Assembly (NCBI RefSeq): GCF_030531065.1
Contig: NZ_JAUNOQ010000002.1
Span: 172,768 to 236,767, forward strand
Length of the DNA: 64,000 nucleotides
DNA from: Phascolarctobacterium sp.
GTDB taxonomy: Bacteria > Bacillota > Negativicutes > Acidaminococcales > Acidaminococcaceae
Reading direction: 5' to 3'
In this document: in pieces, positions 1 through 9,121 of the stretch
Numbering within the stretch: the first letter of the stretch is position 1
Layout of the letters: each line of letters begins with the position of its first letter
Notes under the pieces: generated by a model
Seen by the model: only the letters and a program-made list of their open reading frames with translations
Database searches by the model: none
Told to the model about the DNA's origin: nothing
Made by a program: the position numbers and the translations under genes

Positions 1-64
1 CGGGCAAAAAGCGCGTGCCCAGCCCTGCCGCAGGAATAACTGCCTTGCGTACCTTACGTTCCAT
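1..64 (-). CDS. galU: UTP--glucose-1-phosphate uridylyltransferase, N-terminal end only
   Basis: Only the first 21 codons lie in the window; the gene continues off the left edge. The translation begins MERKVRKAVIPAAGLGTRF, the nucleotide-binding signature (PAAGxGTRF) of GalU-type nucleotidyltransferases, which make UDP-glucose from UTP and glucose-1-phosphate. A good ribosome binding site (AAGGAGG) lies just upstream of the ATG. It follows the phosphohexomutase gene on the same strand by about 60 bp, so the two probably form an operon: mutase makes glucose-1-phosphate, GalU activates it. UDP-glucose would feed the UDP-glucose dehydrogenase at 30.6 kb. Confidence 0.85.
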   Translation of the reverse strand, partial: MERKVRKAVIPAAGLGTRFLP

Positions 65-124
65 GTGCGTTCCTCCTTCGCAAATTCTTCTGCCTGCTGC
101 CGCAGGCTACCTTATTTTATAGAT

Positions 125-1492
125 TTAAGCCTCTTCGCCGCCGATAATTGCCAGCAGCTCCTGCGTTTTAGCGGTCAAAAGCTCTTTGTCGCCCTTGGTT
201 TCCACATTCAGACGCATAACGGGCTCCGTATTGGATACGCGCACGTTAAAGCGCCACTTATCATACGCCACGCTCAAGCCGTCCAGATGGTCCTGCTCGC
301 CGTCGGCATAACGCTTGGCCAGCTCGGCCAAAACCGCAGCCGAATCCTCCACCTTGCGGTTGATCTCGCCGCTGCAGGGATACATAGCCATACGCTCGCC
401 CACCAGCTGGGACAGCTTCTTGCCGGAGCGGCACAGCAGCTCCGTCACCAGCAGCCAGGGAATCATGCCGCTGTCGCAATAGGAAAAATCGCGGAAGTAA
501 TGATGCGCCGACATTTCGCCGCCGTAAAGCACGCCGTTTTGGCGCATGCATTCCTTCATAAAGGCGTGACCGCTCTTGCAGCGTACCGGCACGCCGCCGT
601 CGCGCCGCAAAATTTCTTCCGTGTTCCAGGTAAGCCGCGGGTCGAACATAATCTTCGCGCCCGGCTCCTTGCGCAGGAAGGCCTCCGCCAGCAGACCCAC
701 GATATAGTAGCCCTCGATAAATTCAGCCTTTTCGTCGAACAGGAAGCAGCGGTCGAAGTCGCCGTCCCAGGCAATCCCCAGATCCGCGCCGCTTGCGCGC
801 ACTACCTTCGCCGTAGCCTCGCGGTTGGGCAACAGCAAGGGATTGGGTACGCCGTTAGGGAAGCTGCCGTCCGGAGTATCGTTGAGCGTAATAAATTCAA
901 AGGGTAAATGCTTAGCCAATTCTTTCAGCACTGGGCCTGCGCCGCCGTTGCCAGGGTTAGCCACAATCTTCATGGGCTTCAACGCCTTAACGTCCACATA
1001 GCTTAATAAATGCTTGATATACGCGGGCATAATGTCCATTTTTTCCACTGCGCCCAAGGTTTTGCCGGGGACAAGCTGATGCGCAAAATTCCGCGCTGCC
1101 GCCATCTCGCCAATTTCCTTCAGCCCGGTATCGGCGGAAATAGGACGCGAACCGCGGCGCACCAGCTTCATGCCGTTGTATTCCTTAGGATTATGGCTGG
1201 CGGTAATCATAATACCGCCGTCGGCCTGCAAATGCGCCGTCGCGAAATAAATCATTTCCGTGCCGCATTGTCCTATATCGATTACCTTCGTGCCGCCGTG
1301 ACGCAAGCCCTCCGTCAGCGCCTCAACCAGCGCCGGACCGCTCAAGCGGATATCGTGACCCACAACCACAGTTTCCGCCGCAAACATAGCGGAAAAAATA
1401 CGTCCCACGCGATAAGCCAGCTCCTCGTTGACCTCGTCAGGATAAACGCCGCGCACATCGTACGCTTTAAACGCCTTATTGGTTATTTCCAT
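125..1492 (-). CDS. Phosphomannomutase/phosphoglucomutase
   Basis: Interconverts hexose-6-phosphate and hexose-1-phosphate in the cytoplasm, feeding sugar nucleotides for surface polysaccharide. About 455 residues, the usual size for the bacterial PMM/PGM (ManB/AlgC) family. The active-site phosphoserine loop TASHNP is at about residues 97-102, the metal-binding loop DGDFDR at about 243-248, a sugar-contact GEMSAHH motif follows at about 330, and a C-terminal phosphate-binding SNTEP motif is present. The start is the ATG at 1492, preceded by AAAAGGAG; an upstream in-frame start has no ribosome binding site. Substrate preference (mannose or glucose) cannot be read from sequence; the galU neighbour favours glucose. 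Confidence 0.88.
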   Translation of the reverse strand: MEITNKAFKAYDVRGVYPDEVNEELAYRVGRIFSAMFAAETVVVGHDIRLSGPALVEALTEGLRHGGTKVIDIGQCGTEMIYFATAHLQADGGIMITASHNPKEYNGMKLVRRGSRPISADTGLKEIGEMAAARNFAHQLVPGKTLGAVEKMDIMPAYIKHLLSYVDVKALKPMKIVANPGNGGAGPVLKELAKHLPFEFITLNDTPDGSFPNGVPNPLLLPNREATAKVVRASGADLGIAWDGDFDRCFLFDEKAEFIEGYYIVGLLAEAFLRKEPGAKIMFDPRLTWNTEEILRRDGGVPVRCKSGHAFMKECMRQNGVLYGGEMSAHHYFRDFSYCDSGMIPWLLVTELLCRSGKKLSQLVGERMAMYPCSGEINRKVEDSAAVLAELAKRYADGEQDHLDGLSVAYDKWRFNVRVSNTEPVMRLNVETKGDKELLTAKTQELLAIIGGEEA

Positions 1493-1634
1493 CTTACGTA
1501 CTCCTTTTAGCTGATTTTTTATAATAATATGCAAAGTCAATCAATCATTATTTCTATTCTGCATAAAGGGAGAAAATCCTGCCGCCTTACCAAAAGTAAA
1601 CGGCCTATTTCCTCCCTTCCGTTTAAATTATAAA

Positions 1635-2414
1635 TCATAACCTGTCGCCGCTGGCGCGAATCACCTGTTCCGCCGCCTCGCCCAGGTACCAGCGGATAAC
1701 GGAAAAGAAAGATAAGGACACGCCTTCGTAATCAGGCAGCAGGCAGGTTTCCGCCAGAAGCGCCAAAGCTTCCTCCAGCGGTTGTCCCTGCGCCAGCATC
1801 TGTGAAATTTCATCTTCTAATTTTTCGATAACGGCCAGGCGCATACGCATCAGCCGCGGCGCGTTCAAATTCAGCTCTCTGATCGTACTGTTCGCTTTGC
1901 GCCGCAAATGCTGCGGGCAGCTCTCCTCGTCCACAAACATTTTGCCCGAATGCTCCGCATAACGAAAAATCCGTACCCGTCCCGGAATCTTTAAAGGATT
2001 CAAAATCAAGCCGCTGATTTCTTTGCCGCCCTTGGGCACGTCGCAGCTGCGGTCGCGCTTCAGCTCCGAATAACGGCGCTCCGCGTCCGGCACGCAGGGC
2101 TGGCTGCCGCCGTGGCAAACGCCCAGCAGATTGCGCCAATCCAAATGATAATTATGCCCGCGCTCTTGCGTCGCACCCTTAGGATAGAAATGCTCCACGC
2201 GGAAATCGTCCACTTCCGTTTCAGCCTGCGCCAGCTTAATGCCAATTTCGCAATAAGCGCACAGCCCGTGCTGGTCCTGCAAAATCTGCCGCTTCACCTC
2301 GCGGTAGCCGTTGCGGGCGCGGCGGCGGAAATGCTCCCAGGTTTCGCGCGGGTAGGACTTGCGGTAGCGAGCTAAAGCCTCCGGCTCCTGCTTGCTCTTA
2401 TACACCCGCTTCAT
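1635..2414 (-). CDS. ptuB: PtuB-like HNH endonuclease of a Septu-type defence pair
   Basis: Predicted nuclease effector of a two-gene anti-phage system. The 259-residue protein matches the TIGR02646/PtuB HNH family in layout: a basic N-terminus, a CxxC zinc knuckle (Cys52, Cys55), the HNH core RVEHFYPK with His75, then Asn95 and a VCHGG segment (Cys100, His101), and a helical C-terminus. Its ATG overlaps the end of the upstream ATPase gene by 4 bp, so the two are translationally coupled. In known Septu and retron-Ec78 systems, PtuA ATPase and PtuB nuclease form one complex. No reverse transcriptase is adjacent, so this looks like stand-alone Septu rather than a retron. Phage defence is inferred from family and gene order. 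Confidence 0.8.
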   Translation of the reverse strand: MKRVYKSKQEPEALARYRKSYPRETWEHFRRRARNGYREVKRQILQDQHGLCAYCEIGIKLAQAETEVDDFRVEHFYPKGATQERGHNYHLDWRNLLGVCHGGSQPCVPDAERRYSELKRDRSCDVPKGGKEISGLILNPLKIPGRVRIFRYAEHSGKMFVDEESCPQHLRRKANSTIRELNLNAPRLMRMRLAVIEKLEDEISQMLAQGQPLEEALALLAETCLLPDYEGVSLSFFSVIRWYLGEAAEQVIRASGDRL

Positions 2415-3730
2415 GGCCGTTTTCTCCTGAACTGCCGCATCCTGATATCCATATCGGCGCGCAATAGCGCCGGCTCCTGCCCGTTAGACCATTGGTCGAG
2501 ACGGTCGCGCAAAGCCAGAGCCTCCGGCGTATCCCATTTATCTTCGCTTACCAGTTCCAGATAACGCTTCAAGCTCTGCACAATGGGCAGCCGCTCCGAG
2601 CGCGGCGCTACGTTCTGGATGTCCTGCAAAATCTGTGTGCTGGTCGCGCCCATGGAAAAGCTTACGCGGCGCACGCCCTCAAACTGCTTGCCCCACATCA
2701 GCACGCGGATACTTTCCGCAGGCACGCTGCCCAAAACGTGCGGGCTGTGCGTCGTCACCACAAACTGCACGCTGGGAAAAGCTTTCTGCAAATCCAGAAG
2801 CACCGTCTGCTGCCACAGGGGGTGCAGGTGCATATCAACCTCGTCTATCAGCACCAGCCCCGGCGTATCCAGTACGGCGCGTTCGCCCAACTGCGGGTTA
2901 AGGCGCACCATGCGGTACGCCAGGTCGGCCACCATGCTCAGTACGCTACGGAAGCCGTCGCTCAAATCGTCCACCACCATCTCGCCGGCGTCCGGATGGC
3001 TGACCACAAAGGTTTTCAATTTGAAATTATAATACAAATCGTGCATCCCCATGCTGGCCATACAGGCGTCCACCGCTTGCTGAATCGCTTTTTTTATCAG
3101 CAGATTGCGCTGCAGTTCCTGACTGCCCTGCTGCCTTTCCTCCAAGGCGCAGCGGCTGACGTGTTCAAACCATTGGCCGAAAGTATTATACGAGGACGAA
3201 GGCTCCAGGCATTCCTCATACCCCACTTCGCGCGCTTCCATCGATCTGTCGTAATGCGTCATCAAGCTGCTGTCAATCCAAATGCGGGACGTACCGTAAT
3301 AGGCAAAGACCGGCAGCAACGCCCATTCGCGTCTGGCTGCCGCCTGACGCATACTCTCGCCGTTATCGAGCAAATCGTCCACATTCTCGCGCAGCGTCCC
3401 ATCAGCTTCCAAGACGCGAGTGCTGCTCATGCTGCGCCCCAACGCCTCGCCCTCCAAGCGCACCTCCACGGGATATTTGTTTTCCATGCGCTCGATATGC
3501 CTGCCGTCGCCGCCGTAAATCGGTACGCGCCGCACATCCTTAGCCATAATCGAACGTCCCGGCACGTTAAAGGCGCGCAAATACGGCTCCAAAGCAATCA
3601 CCAAAGCGTCGAAAATAGCCGTCTTGCCCTTGCCGTTTTCTCCCACGATAACCGTCAGCTTGGGCTCAAAGTCGATATCCAATTCATCATAGCAACGGAA
3701 ATTTTTCAGCTTTAATCTGTCAATACGCAT
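2411..3730 (-). CDS. ptuA: PtuA-like AAA/ABC-type ATPase of a Septu-type defence pair
   Basis: 439-residue SMC/ABC-like ATPase, the sensor/regulator half of the pair with the HNH gene downstream. Visible motifs: N-terminal RLKLKNFRCY typical of RecF/OLD-like ATPases, Walker A GENGKGKT at 30-37, an ABC signature LSDGFRS at 256-262, Walker B GLVLIDEVD at 291-299, and the H-loop TTHSP at 326-330. GGAGG lies 8 bp before the ATG, and a TATACT -10-like box lies in the upstream gap shared with the divergent permease gene. There is no TOPRIM domain at the C-terminus, arguing against a full OLD nuclease. ATPase assignment is firm; PtuA identity rests on the coupled PtuB-type gene. Confidence 0.8.
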   Translation of the reverse strand: MRIDRLKLKNFRCYDELDIDFEPKLTVIVGENGKGKTAIFDALVIALEPYLRAFNVPGRSIMAKDVRRVPIYGGDGRHIERMENKYPVEVRLEGEALGRSMSSTRVLEADGTLRENVDDLLDNGESMRQAAARREWALLPVFAYYGTSRIWIDSSLMTHYDRSMEAREVGYEECLEPSSSYNTFGQWFEHVSRCALEERQQGSQELQRNLLIKKAIQQAVDACMASMGMHDLYYNFKLKTFVVSHPDAGEMVVDDLSDGFRSVLSMVADLAYRMVRLNPQLGERAVLDTPGLVLIDEVDMHLHPLWQQTVLLDLQKAFPSVQFVVTTHSPHVLGSVPAESIRVLMWGKQFEGVRRVSFSMGATSTQILQDIQNVAPRSERLPIVQSLKRYLELVSEDKWDTPEALALRDRLDQWSNGQEPALLRADMDIRMRQFRRKRP

Positions 3731-3917
3731 AATACAACCTCCGCTTCTGTTTCTATATTAACAGTATACACCATTTTGCGCCGCCTGCTAAATTTTTCTG
3801 TAGCAAATATTAGAAAAAAGCGTAAAAACGATGTATAATAAACAAGCTGCCGCAATAATGCGCGTCTGGCCGCTAATACGGCAGTACAGTACTCGCTTAA
3901 TAAAGGATGAAGCTTTT

Positions 3918-5135
3918 ATGAATATTTTTTTATTAGTGGCGCTCGCCATGCTGTTGATTATAATTATGCTGCGCAAGCATATCCCCATCGGCCCCTGCAT
4001 GCTGGCGGGCGGTCTGCTGATTTGGGCCGTTAAGGCTCCCAGCCTGCACTATCTGACGCAGGCTGGCGTCGAAACCATGACCATGAGCCGCACCTACGAT
4101 ATTCTGCTGGCCCTGTACTTCGTTATGTGCCTGGAAATCGAGCTGCGTACCAGCGGCGCGCTGGCCGGTATGGTCCACGCCCTGCAGCGCATCTTCTCCA
4201 GCACCAAGGTAACGCTGGCCGTCATGCCCGCCTTTCTCGGCCTGTTGCCCTCGCTGGGCGGAGCGCGTTTTTCCGCCCCCATCGTTGAAGAAGCCAGCCG
4301 CGATTTAGATATCACTCAGGAGCACAAAGCCGCTATCAACTTTTGGTTCCGCCACATTTTTGAATTTTCCAGCCCCATCATTCCCGGCATGATTATGGCC
4401 TGCAATATCGCAGGCGTCGCCTACAGCGATTTCATTATGCACCTTTGCTGGCTCACCGCTCTGGCCTTCGCCGCAGGCTGGCTCGTACTCATCCGCCCCA
4501 TCGGCGACGACACGCTCAAGACCGTTGCCGCCGCGCCCGCAGAACACGAGCAAAATATGCAGGACCTGTGGCTGGCCCTGTCGCCGGTAGTGCTGACCTT
4601 TATTTTGGTAGTCTTCTTCGATTTCAACGCTTCGCTGGGCATGGGCGTCGTGACCGCAGGCCTGTTATTCGTGCTACGTTTCACCAAGCGCTTCGTCAGC
4701 CTCAAAGAAGTAATAGTCGGCGCGCTGGATATTAAAATGTTTCTCAACGTGCTGTGCATACTTTACTTCATTCAAATTCTCACCGTCACTAACGTCCTCA
4801 ACGAAATCGTCGTCGCTTTCCAAAATTCGCCGCTGCCCGTGCCGGTCATCATCGCCTGCGTAACCTTCATCATCGGCGTGCTGACGGGTATGTCCCAGGG
4901 CCACGTGGCGATAGTAATGCCCATTGTCGCCGCTATGGATACGGGTAACCTGAACCTGGCGGGAGTAGCGATGGCCTTCGGCGTAGCCGGCCAAATGCTG
5001 ACGCCCACGCATATGTGCCTGGTCATTACTGTGGACTACTTCAAAGCTAACTTCTTCAAAACGCTCAAGCCCGTGGTCATGGGAGAAATTATTATCCTGA
5101 CGATTTTCAGTATTTATACGTACTTCACGTGGTGA
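3918..5135 (+). CDS. DUF401 family membrane permease
   Basis: Polytopic inner-membrane protein of about 405 residues, nearly all hydrophobic segments, resembling the DUF401 family of the ion-transporter superfamily. It has two related halves, each with a glycine/proline-rich re-entrant-type segment (GLLPSLGGARFSAP near residue 115; a GMSQGHVAIVMP segment in the second half), as in gluconate/citrate-type carriers. Substrate unknown. The start at 3918 is chosen because AAAGGA lies 10 bp upstream; a longer reading from 3831 adds 29 hydrophilic residues overlapping the probable promoter (TATAAT at 3833-3838). It is transcribed away from the ptuAB pair, alone, and ends at a strong terminator. Confidence 0.75.
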   Translation: MNIFLLVALAMLLIIIMLRKHIPIGPCMLAGGLLIWAVKAPSLHYLTQAGVETMTMSRTYDILLALYFVMCLEIELRTSGALAGMVHALQRIFSSTKVTLAVMPAFLGLLPSLGGARFSAPIVEEASRDLDITQEHKAAINFWFRHIFEFSSPIIPGMIMACNIAGVAYSDFIMHLCWLTALAFAAGWLVLIRPIGDDTLKTVAAAPAEHEQNMQDLWLALSPVVLTFILVVFFDFNASLGMGVVTAGLLFVLRFTKRFVSLKEVIVGALDIKMFLNVLCILYFIQILTVTNVLNEIVVAFQNSPLPVPVIIACVTFIIGVLTGMSQGHVAIVMPIVAAMDTGNLNLAGVAMAFGVAGQMLTPTHMCLVITVDYFKANFFKTLKPVVMGEIIILTIFSIYTYFTW

Positions 5136-5168
5136 GAGCAAACAATAAAACTCAATAAAAAATAGAGT

Positions 5169-5208
5169 AGAGCTGCCGCACTAGTTTAGCACGGCAGCTC
5201 TTTTTATT
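5169..5208. terminator. Intrinsic terminator shared by convergent genes
   Basis: GAGCTGCCG at 5170-5178 pairs with CGGCAGCTC at 5192-5200, followed by TTTTT on the plus strand and A/T-rich sequence on the other side. It sits between the DUF401 permease and the convergent exonuclease remnant. Confidence 0.85.
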
Positions 5209-5683
5209 TATCAGTGCTTCCTGTATCCGGCGTTGTACTTGCCAAATATTTTTCCGGCGTCCAGCCTTTTTCTACAAGCTTCCGCAAAAGCTTGCCTGTA
5301 TTATTAGCGTCGTCAAAAGCAGTATGCCAAAGCCCGGCAGTATCCACGTCCTGTTCTTCGGTTGCAGCTTTTAGCCCGGTAGTATAATTATCGCCTTTCA
5401 TAAATTTATAAGCCGCGGCAAAGTCAAGATAATCTTCCTCCCTGATGGGATTAGCAATTTTATACCTTTTGCAAGCGGTATTGAGCACCTTATAATCGCT
5501 GTCGCCCCAAGCTACAAAATAAGTTTCTCCCGGCGCGTACATCTCCGCCAGCTTCTGGACCATCTCCGGAAACTCTACGGCTTTTTTCATATCTTTTTCC
5601 GTAATCATGCAAAACGCCAAAGAATCCTTCGCCTGCTTAGGGAAAAATTTGGGATTGACAAAACTTAGAGATTCATCGTTTCC
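5204..5683 (-). pseudogene. DEDDh-type 3'-5' exonuclease, 5'-truncated remnant
   Basis: The reading frame matches the middle and end of DnaQ/KapD-like exonucleases: an FVNPKFFP segment, the motif II region (FVAWGDSDYKVLN, carrying an Asp), and motif III HTAFDDANNT (His and Asp of DEDDh). The N-terminal exonuclease I motif with the catalytic DxE pair is missing. The frame is open only to about 5683, where a stop closes it, with no start codon upstream of a possible TTG at 5620. About 45 N-terminal residues of a normal protein are gone, so I call it an inactive remnant. A short protein of 138 residues from the TTG (AAGGA lies 4 bp before it) cannot be excluded. Confidence 0.7.
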
Positions 5684-5698
5684 TTAGAGTTACTTAAT

Positions 5699-7384
5699 TT
5701 AAAACCCAGCTTTTGCCAACTCATCCAACATAGCCGTTCTGCGACGATAAACTACACGCCAATCAGCTGCAATCGCTTGGACGGCTTTATCGCCATCAGG
5801 ATACTTTCTAAGCTTGCGCAAATACCGCATCAATTTTTTATAAGCGTCTCGTTGAGCTATTACAGCAGCCTCATGTTGAATGTATTTTATATAAATATCT
5901 CTCACCGACTCCGGAAAATTGTTACGCAAAACACGCTCATATTTATCCAGCGCCCAAATGGATTTTTCTTTTACTATCGCCTGCAAAAGCTCCTCATACA
6001 TGCTTTCTTTTTCCAACAACTCATATCGAATATCAGCACAAGTTTCTGCCGCTAAAATTTTAGCGCGATACGACGGCCATTGGACAACGGTCAAATTTTC
6101 TTTGAGCGATAAAATATACTCTAAACTATCTTGACGACACGTAAAAATATATTGCTCCAATTCTTGCAGGTAATCCTTGCGCCAATTATTAGTTTGAAAA
6201 ATTTTCTGCAAACGCCGACTGTACTTTGCAAAAATTTCTGGAGATTTAGCCGCAACTTTCTTACCATCGTTTAAAAGCCCCACCGCAGCTTGCACATCTC
6301 CAACCTGCAAATACATATACGATTCCATAAGCCGTACTTCAGGAAAATCTCGATACTTTCTTTGATAGCGTAAAATTTCTTCGCGCGGCAGCTGCAATTC
6401 TTTCATAAATTGAATGCGCTTAACAAGCATTTTTTCTACCCGATAGCGAAGGAGATAATTATCTTTTTCTGCCAAAGCATCGGCAATATCGGCGTCCAAT
6501 AATTGCAATTTTTCTTTCAGAAAATCATTGCTATGAAATTCGTCCATTAAGAAAGCGTATAGATATTCCCTAATAAAATCATCCTCGTCATGGCTAGTAA
6601 GCGCTTTCTTCGCAGCAGCAAATAGTTCCTTAGCTTGCGCGTCATCGCATTGGCGCGCTATCTGCCGCCATAAGTCAGCGCATGTACTTCCTAAAACCGA
6701 TAGTCCGCCATCATCGTCCATATCCTGCTCATAAGCATAGCTCAAACCTTCATACGTCAGCTCAAAAGCCTGCATGCAAAATTTATTTTCTAAGAGTTTT
6801 GCCACTGTATCGCTAAGGTAATTGCTCAACGCACAAGTATAATCATAAGCATGTTCCCAATCAATAAACCCGCGCCCATCCTCGTATTCGCCAGTTATCG
6901 CATAAATTTGCCCCTTAAGCTCCTGCATACGCGCCCCGCCTGCAATATTGGCATATTTAAGCAGCAAATCCCTTTTAACGTCGCCGTTGCTCAATGCCAA
7001 CCCTAATAAAAAAGCGCGTAATTCTTCTTCCGATATCTGCGTGATTATGTTGTTCAATTGCTGTCGTTCCTTGGTCAATTCTTCTTTACGCTTCTGCGGG
7101 GAAAGTTCTCCTTGTTCTCCCGTCAGCTTATACAAAACGGCCGCCATATGCTTACAATTGTTGCCGTCTTCAGCATAAGGGCAGTCGCATTCCATATAAG
7201 CCGCTTTACCGTCGCGTAATGCAATACTAACCGTATAATCTTCCGTACCGCTAACAATTGCGGCATATCCCAAAGGCGTAGGCTTTATATCATGCACATG
7301 ATCCATCAGACAGTATATCCAACCTCGTTCTAATATCCGCTCTTGAAATAATTTTTTCCATCCTTTTATTTTCATTGCATCCAC
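5699..7384 (-). CDS. SWIM zinc-finger domain protein
   Basis: 561-residue protein with an N-terminal SWIM zinc finger (CxCx(n)CxH: ECDCPYAEDGNNCKH, about residues 64-78), preceded by the beta-rich segment usual for this domain. SWIM fingers bind DNA or protein and occur in helicase-associated and stand-alone proteins. The remaining ~480 residues are helical with TPR-like spacing (many Leu/Tyr/Ala pairs), suggesting a protein-interaction scaffold. No catalytic motif was seen. The start could also be the ATG three codons in. It sits in the AT-rich island immediately upstream of the exonuclease remnant. Role unknown. Confidence 0.75.
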   Translation of the reverse strand: MDAMKIKGWKKLFQERILERGWIYCLMDHVHDIKPTPLGYAAIVSGTEDYTVSIALRDGKAAYMECDCPYAEDGNNCKHMAAVLYKLTGEQGELSPQKRKEELTKERQQLNNIITQISEEELRAFLLGLALSNGDVKRDLLLKYANIAGGARMQELKGQIYAITGEYEDGRGFIDWEHAYDYTCALSNYLSDTVAKLLENKFCMQAFELTYEGLSYAYEQDMDDDGGLSVLGSTCADLWRQIARQCDDAQAKELFAAAKKALTSHDEDDFIREYLYAFLMDEFHSNDFLKEKLQLLDADIADALAEKDNYLLRYRVEKMLVKRIQFMKELQLPREEILRYQRKYRDFPEVRLMESYMYLQVGDVQAAVGLLNDGKKVAAKSPEIFAKYSRRLQKIFQTNNWRKDYLQELEQYIFTCRQDSLEYILSLKENLTVVQWPSYRAKILAAETCADIRYELLEKESMYEELLQAIVKEKSIWALDKYERVLRNNFPESVRDIYIKYIQHEAAVIAQRDAYKKLMRYLRKLRKYPDGDKAVQAIAADWRVVYRRRTAMLDELAKAGF

Positions 7385-7544
7385 CCTACTGCCCCCTTTC
7401 TTCGAGAAAAGGTCATTTCCCTATAGTAGTAAATCCAAAATCCGCTAAAAGAAAGCTTTTCAAAATACGCACTCTTCAATAACAATCATAAATTGCAATA
7501 ACAAAAAACATTTATGATGTTTATTCATAAATAATTTTGTGATT

Positions 7545-8606
7545 CTAACCAATTACTTGAAAACCTAATTTTTTCATTTCTTCAACAAGTTCCTCTTTAT
7601 GAATACTGCCGTCTGCAAACGCTTTCTGTAACCCTTGTCCAAAGGAAATTGTCGGCCCCTCGTTGCCTTTATACTGCATATATAGTTCTACCGGTTTCCA
7701 CCCGCATAACGGCCACCAACGGCTATTGTTTGAAAAATTAGTATATAATTTAAGCAATGTCTTTAGCTGTGATTTGGTAAGACGTACTCCTACTTCATCT
7801 AAATCGTCAAACAAATATTGAATTTGCCTTTTGACATCAGCATATAACACTGAACTGTTTAACCGCCACTCTATTGCTCGAAGCGTCTTTTCCAATTCTG
7901 TTACATCATAGTATTCCTTAAGCTCAGCTTTTACCCACACTCTCTTGGTATAATCATAGTTAATTATTTCATCCTTATGCCAGAATACAAACTCGGTAAG
8001 GCGCTTTCCAGCGATTTTCACACCATTGGTATCAATATTATCCGAGTTTTGGTGTACAGTAAGAGATTTTATAAACCGCTTTAATGCCCTCCCTTCCGAC
8101 GAACGCCACAAATTACCCGGCTCTGCCCATGAAAGGACTTCTTCTCTTTCAAGTGCGCATAAAGTTCTTTTCATTTGTTCCTCAGCAAGTCTATAATAAT
8201 CTGAAAATCTGCCGTACCCTTTACGATAAAGCTTTTTATTCACAATGAAGCGAGTTCCGGCATTGCCCCGCTTTTCATCTTCATATAATTCATCTATTTC
8301 AAGCACATAATAGTCATAAGATTCATATCTAGCCACTTCTGAAAAAGCAAAAAAATCTTTTTTTAGGATTTGCTTTTTATCCGTAATTTCTTTTTCGGCA
8401 AAACTAAATAACTCCCATGCCTCTTTAAGCATTAAAGCGCCATATAAATTTGAAAAGGCGCTATAGTATTTTTGTAGCAACTCTAGGTTAGCCTTTCCTC
8501 TTTCATTTGTGAAATCAAGACGTCCTTTAGATTCCAGAGCAAGAATTTGATACTTTTTATTCAAGTTTTTCTGCGATAGCGGTCTAGGTAATATTTTGCT
8601 AGGCAT
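7545..8606 (-). CDS. Hypothetical protein, unrecognised family
   Basis: 353-residue soluble, charged protein of no family I recognise. The N-terminus is basic, followed by an acidic/aromatic stretch around 95-115 (YESYDYYVLEIDELYEDE) and a helical C-terminal half ending in EELVEEMKKLGFQVIG. There is no signal peptide or membrane segment, and no nucleotide-binding loop. It is AT-rich like its island neighbours, with isolated transcription: 160 bp gaps separate it from the genes on both sides. A weak inverted repeat (CATAAAT...ATTTATG) lies at about 7487-7516 downstream. Its setting among defence-like genes and nuclease remnants suggests an accessory role, but nothing in the sequence shows which. 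Confidence 0.6.
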   Translation of the reverse strand: MPSKILPRPLSQKNLNKKYQILALESKGRLDFTNERGKANLELLQKYYSAFSNLYGALMLKEAWELFSFAEKEITDKKQILKKDFFAFSEVARYESYDYYVLEIDELYEDEKRGNAGTRFIVNKKLYRKGYGRFSDYYRLAEEQMKRTLCALEREEVLSWAEPGNLWRSSEGRALKRFIKSLTVHQNSDNIDTNGVKIAGKRLTEFVFWHKDEIINYDYTKRVWVKAELKEYYDVTELEKTLRAIEWRLNSSVLYADVKRQIQYLFDDLDEVGVRLTKSQLKTLLKLYTNFSNNSRWWPLCGWKPVELYMQYKGNEGPTISFGQGLQKAFADGSIHKEELVEEMKKLGFQVIG

Positions 8607-8746
8607 GGTAACTATCCTCCATTATGAAAATCATGATACAAAAACTCTTTACAGTACCTATGAAATTTCTTTTTCCTATACGCTTAATTTTATTTTATCA
8701 TCAATCTGCTATATTTCAGATTAAGAAAATATTCCTACGTCCATAG

Positions 8747-9076
8747 TTATTCTCTGTTTTCCATAGCTGTTTTAAGCTTATCGGCCAGCGTAAAAGTAAA
8801 GCCAACGCTTTTTCTTCTGGCGACTTCCTCTCGCAAAGCTTTCCGAGCTAACAAGTCAGCCATAACATTAAAATATTCCAAAGAATGCCCTCTTACTTTT
8901 TTAAACGTCAGGCTGTGCTTTTCTCTGAACTTTATTATCAATTCCTTATACCAGGTATCCACGCTGGTTTGAGGCTGATATTCTTTCTTCCCCATCGCGC
9001 TGACACTGCTGTTATCATGCTTTATAATAAGATTTTTAATATGCCGCTTCTTTCTTAAGCCCCATAACCAACACAC
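8747..9076 (-). pseudogene. RNase H-like protein, C-terminal remnant
   Basis: The last half of this short frame (about residues 40-90) reads like the C-terminus of ribonuclease HI: a tryptophan/tyrosine helix, a beta-strand, then KVRGHS, the loop carrying the conserved His, and FNVMADLLARKAL, carrying the final catalytic Asp. The N-terminal strands with the first catalytic Asp and Glu are absent, and the first ~25 residues look unrelated. The only start is a GTG without a convincing ribosome binding site. Best read as a decayed 5'-truncated fragment; a shortened functional protein is unlikely because the active site is incomplete. Confidence 0.65.
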
Positions 9077-9121
9077 CTCAATCCATATATAAGCTGAAAT
9101 TTATAACTTGACATGCTCTAT

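Noticed and set aside
65..907. Long plus-strand ORF opposite the phosphohexomutase
   Set aside because: It is antisense to a gene with clear catalytic motifs; no ribosome binding site and an atypical His/Arg/Gln-rich composition.
2492..3715. 407-codon plus-strand ORF opposite the PtuA-like ATPase
   Set aside because: Antisense shadow: His/Gln-rich and motif-free, while the minus strand encodes Walker A and B.
1635..3730. Retron
   Set aside because: TIGR02646-type nucleases occur in retrons, but no reverse transcriptase or msr/msd-like structured RNA gene was seen next to the pair.
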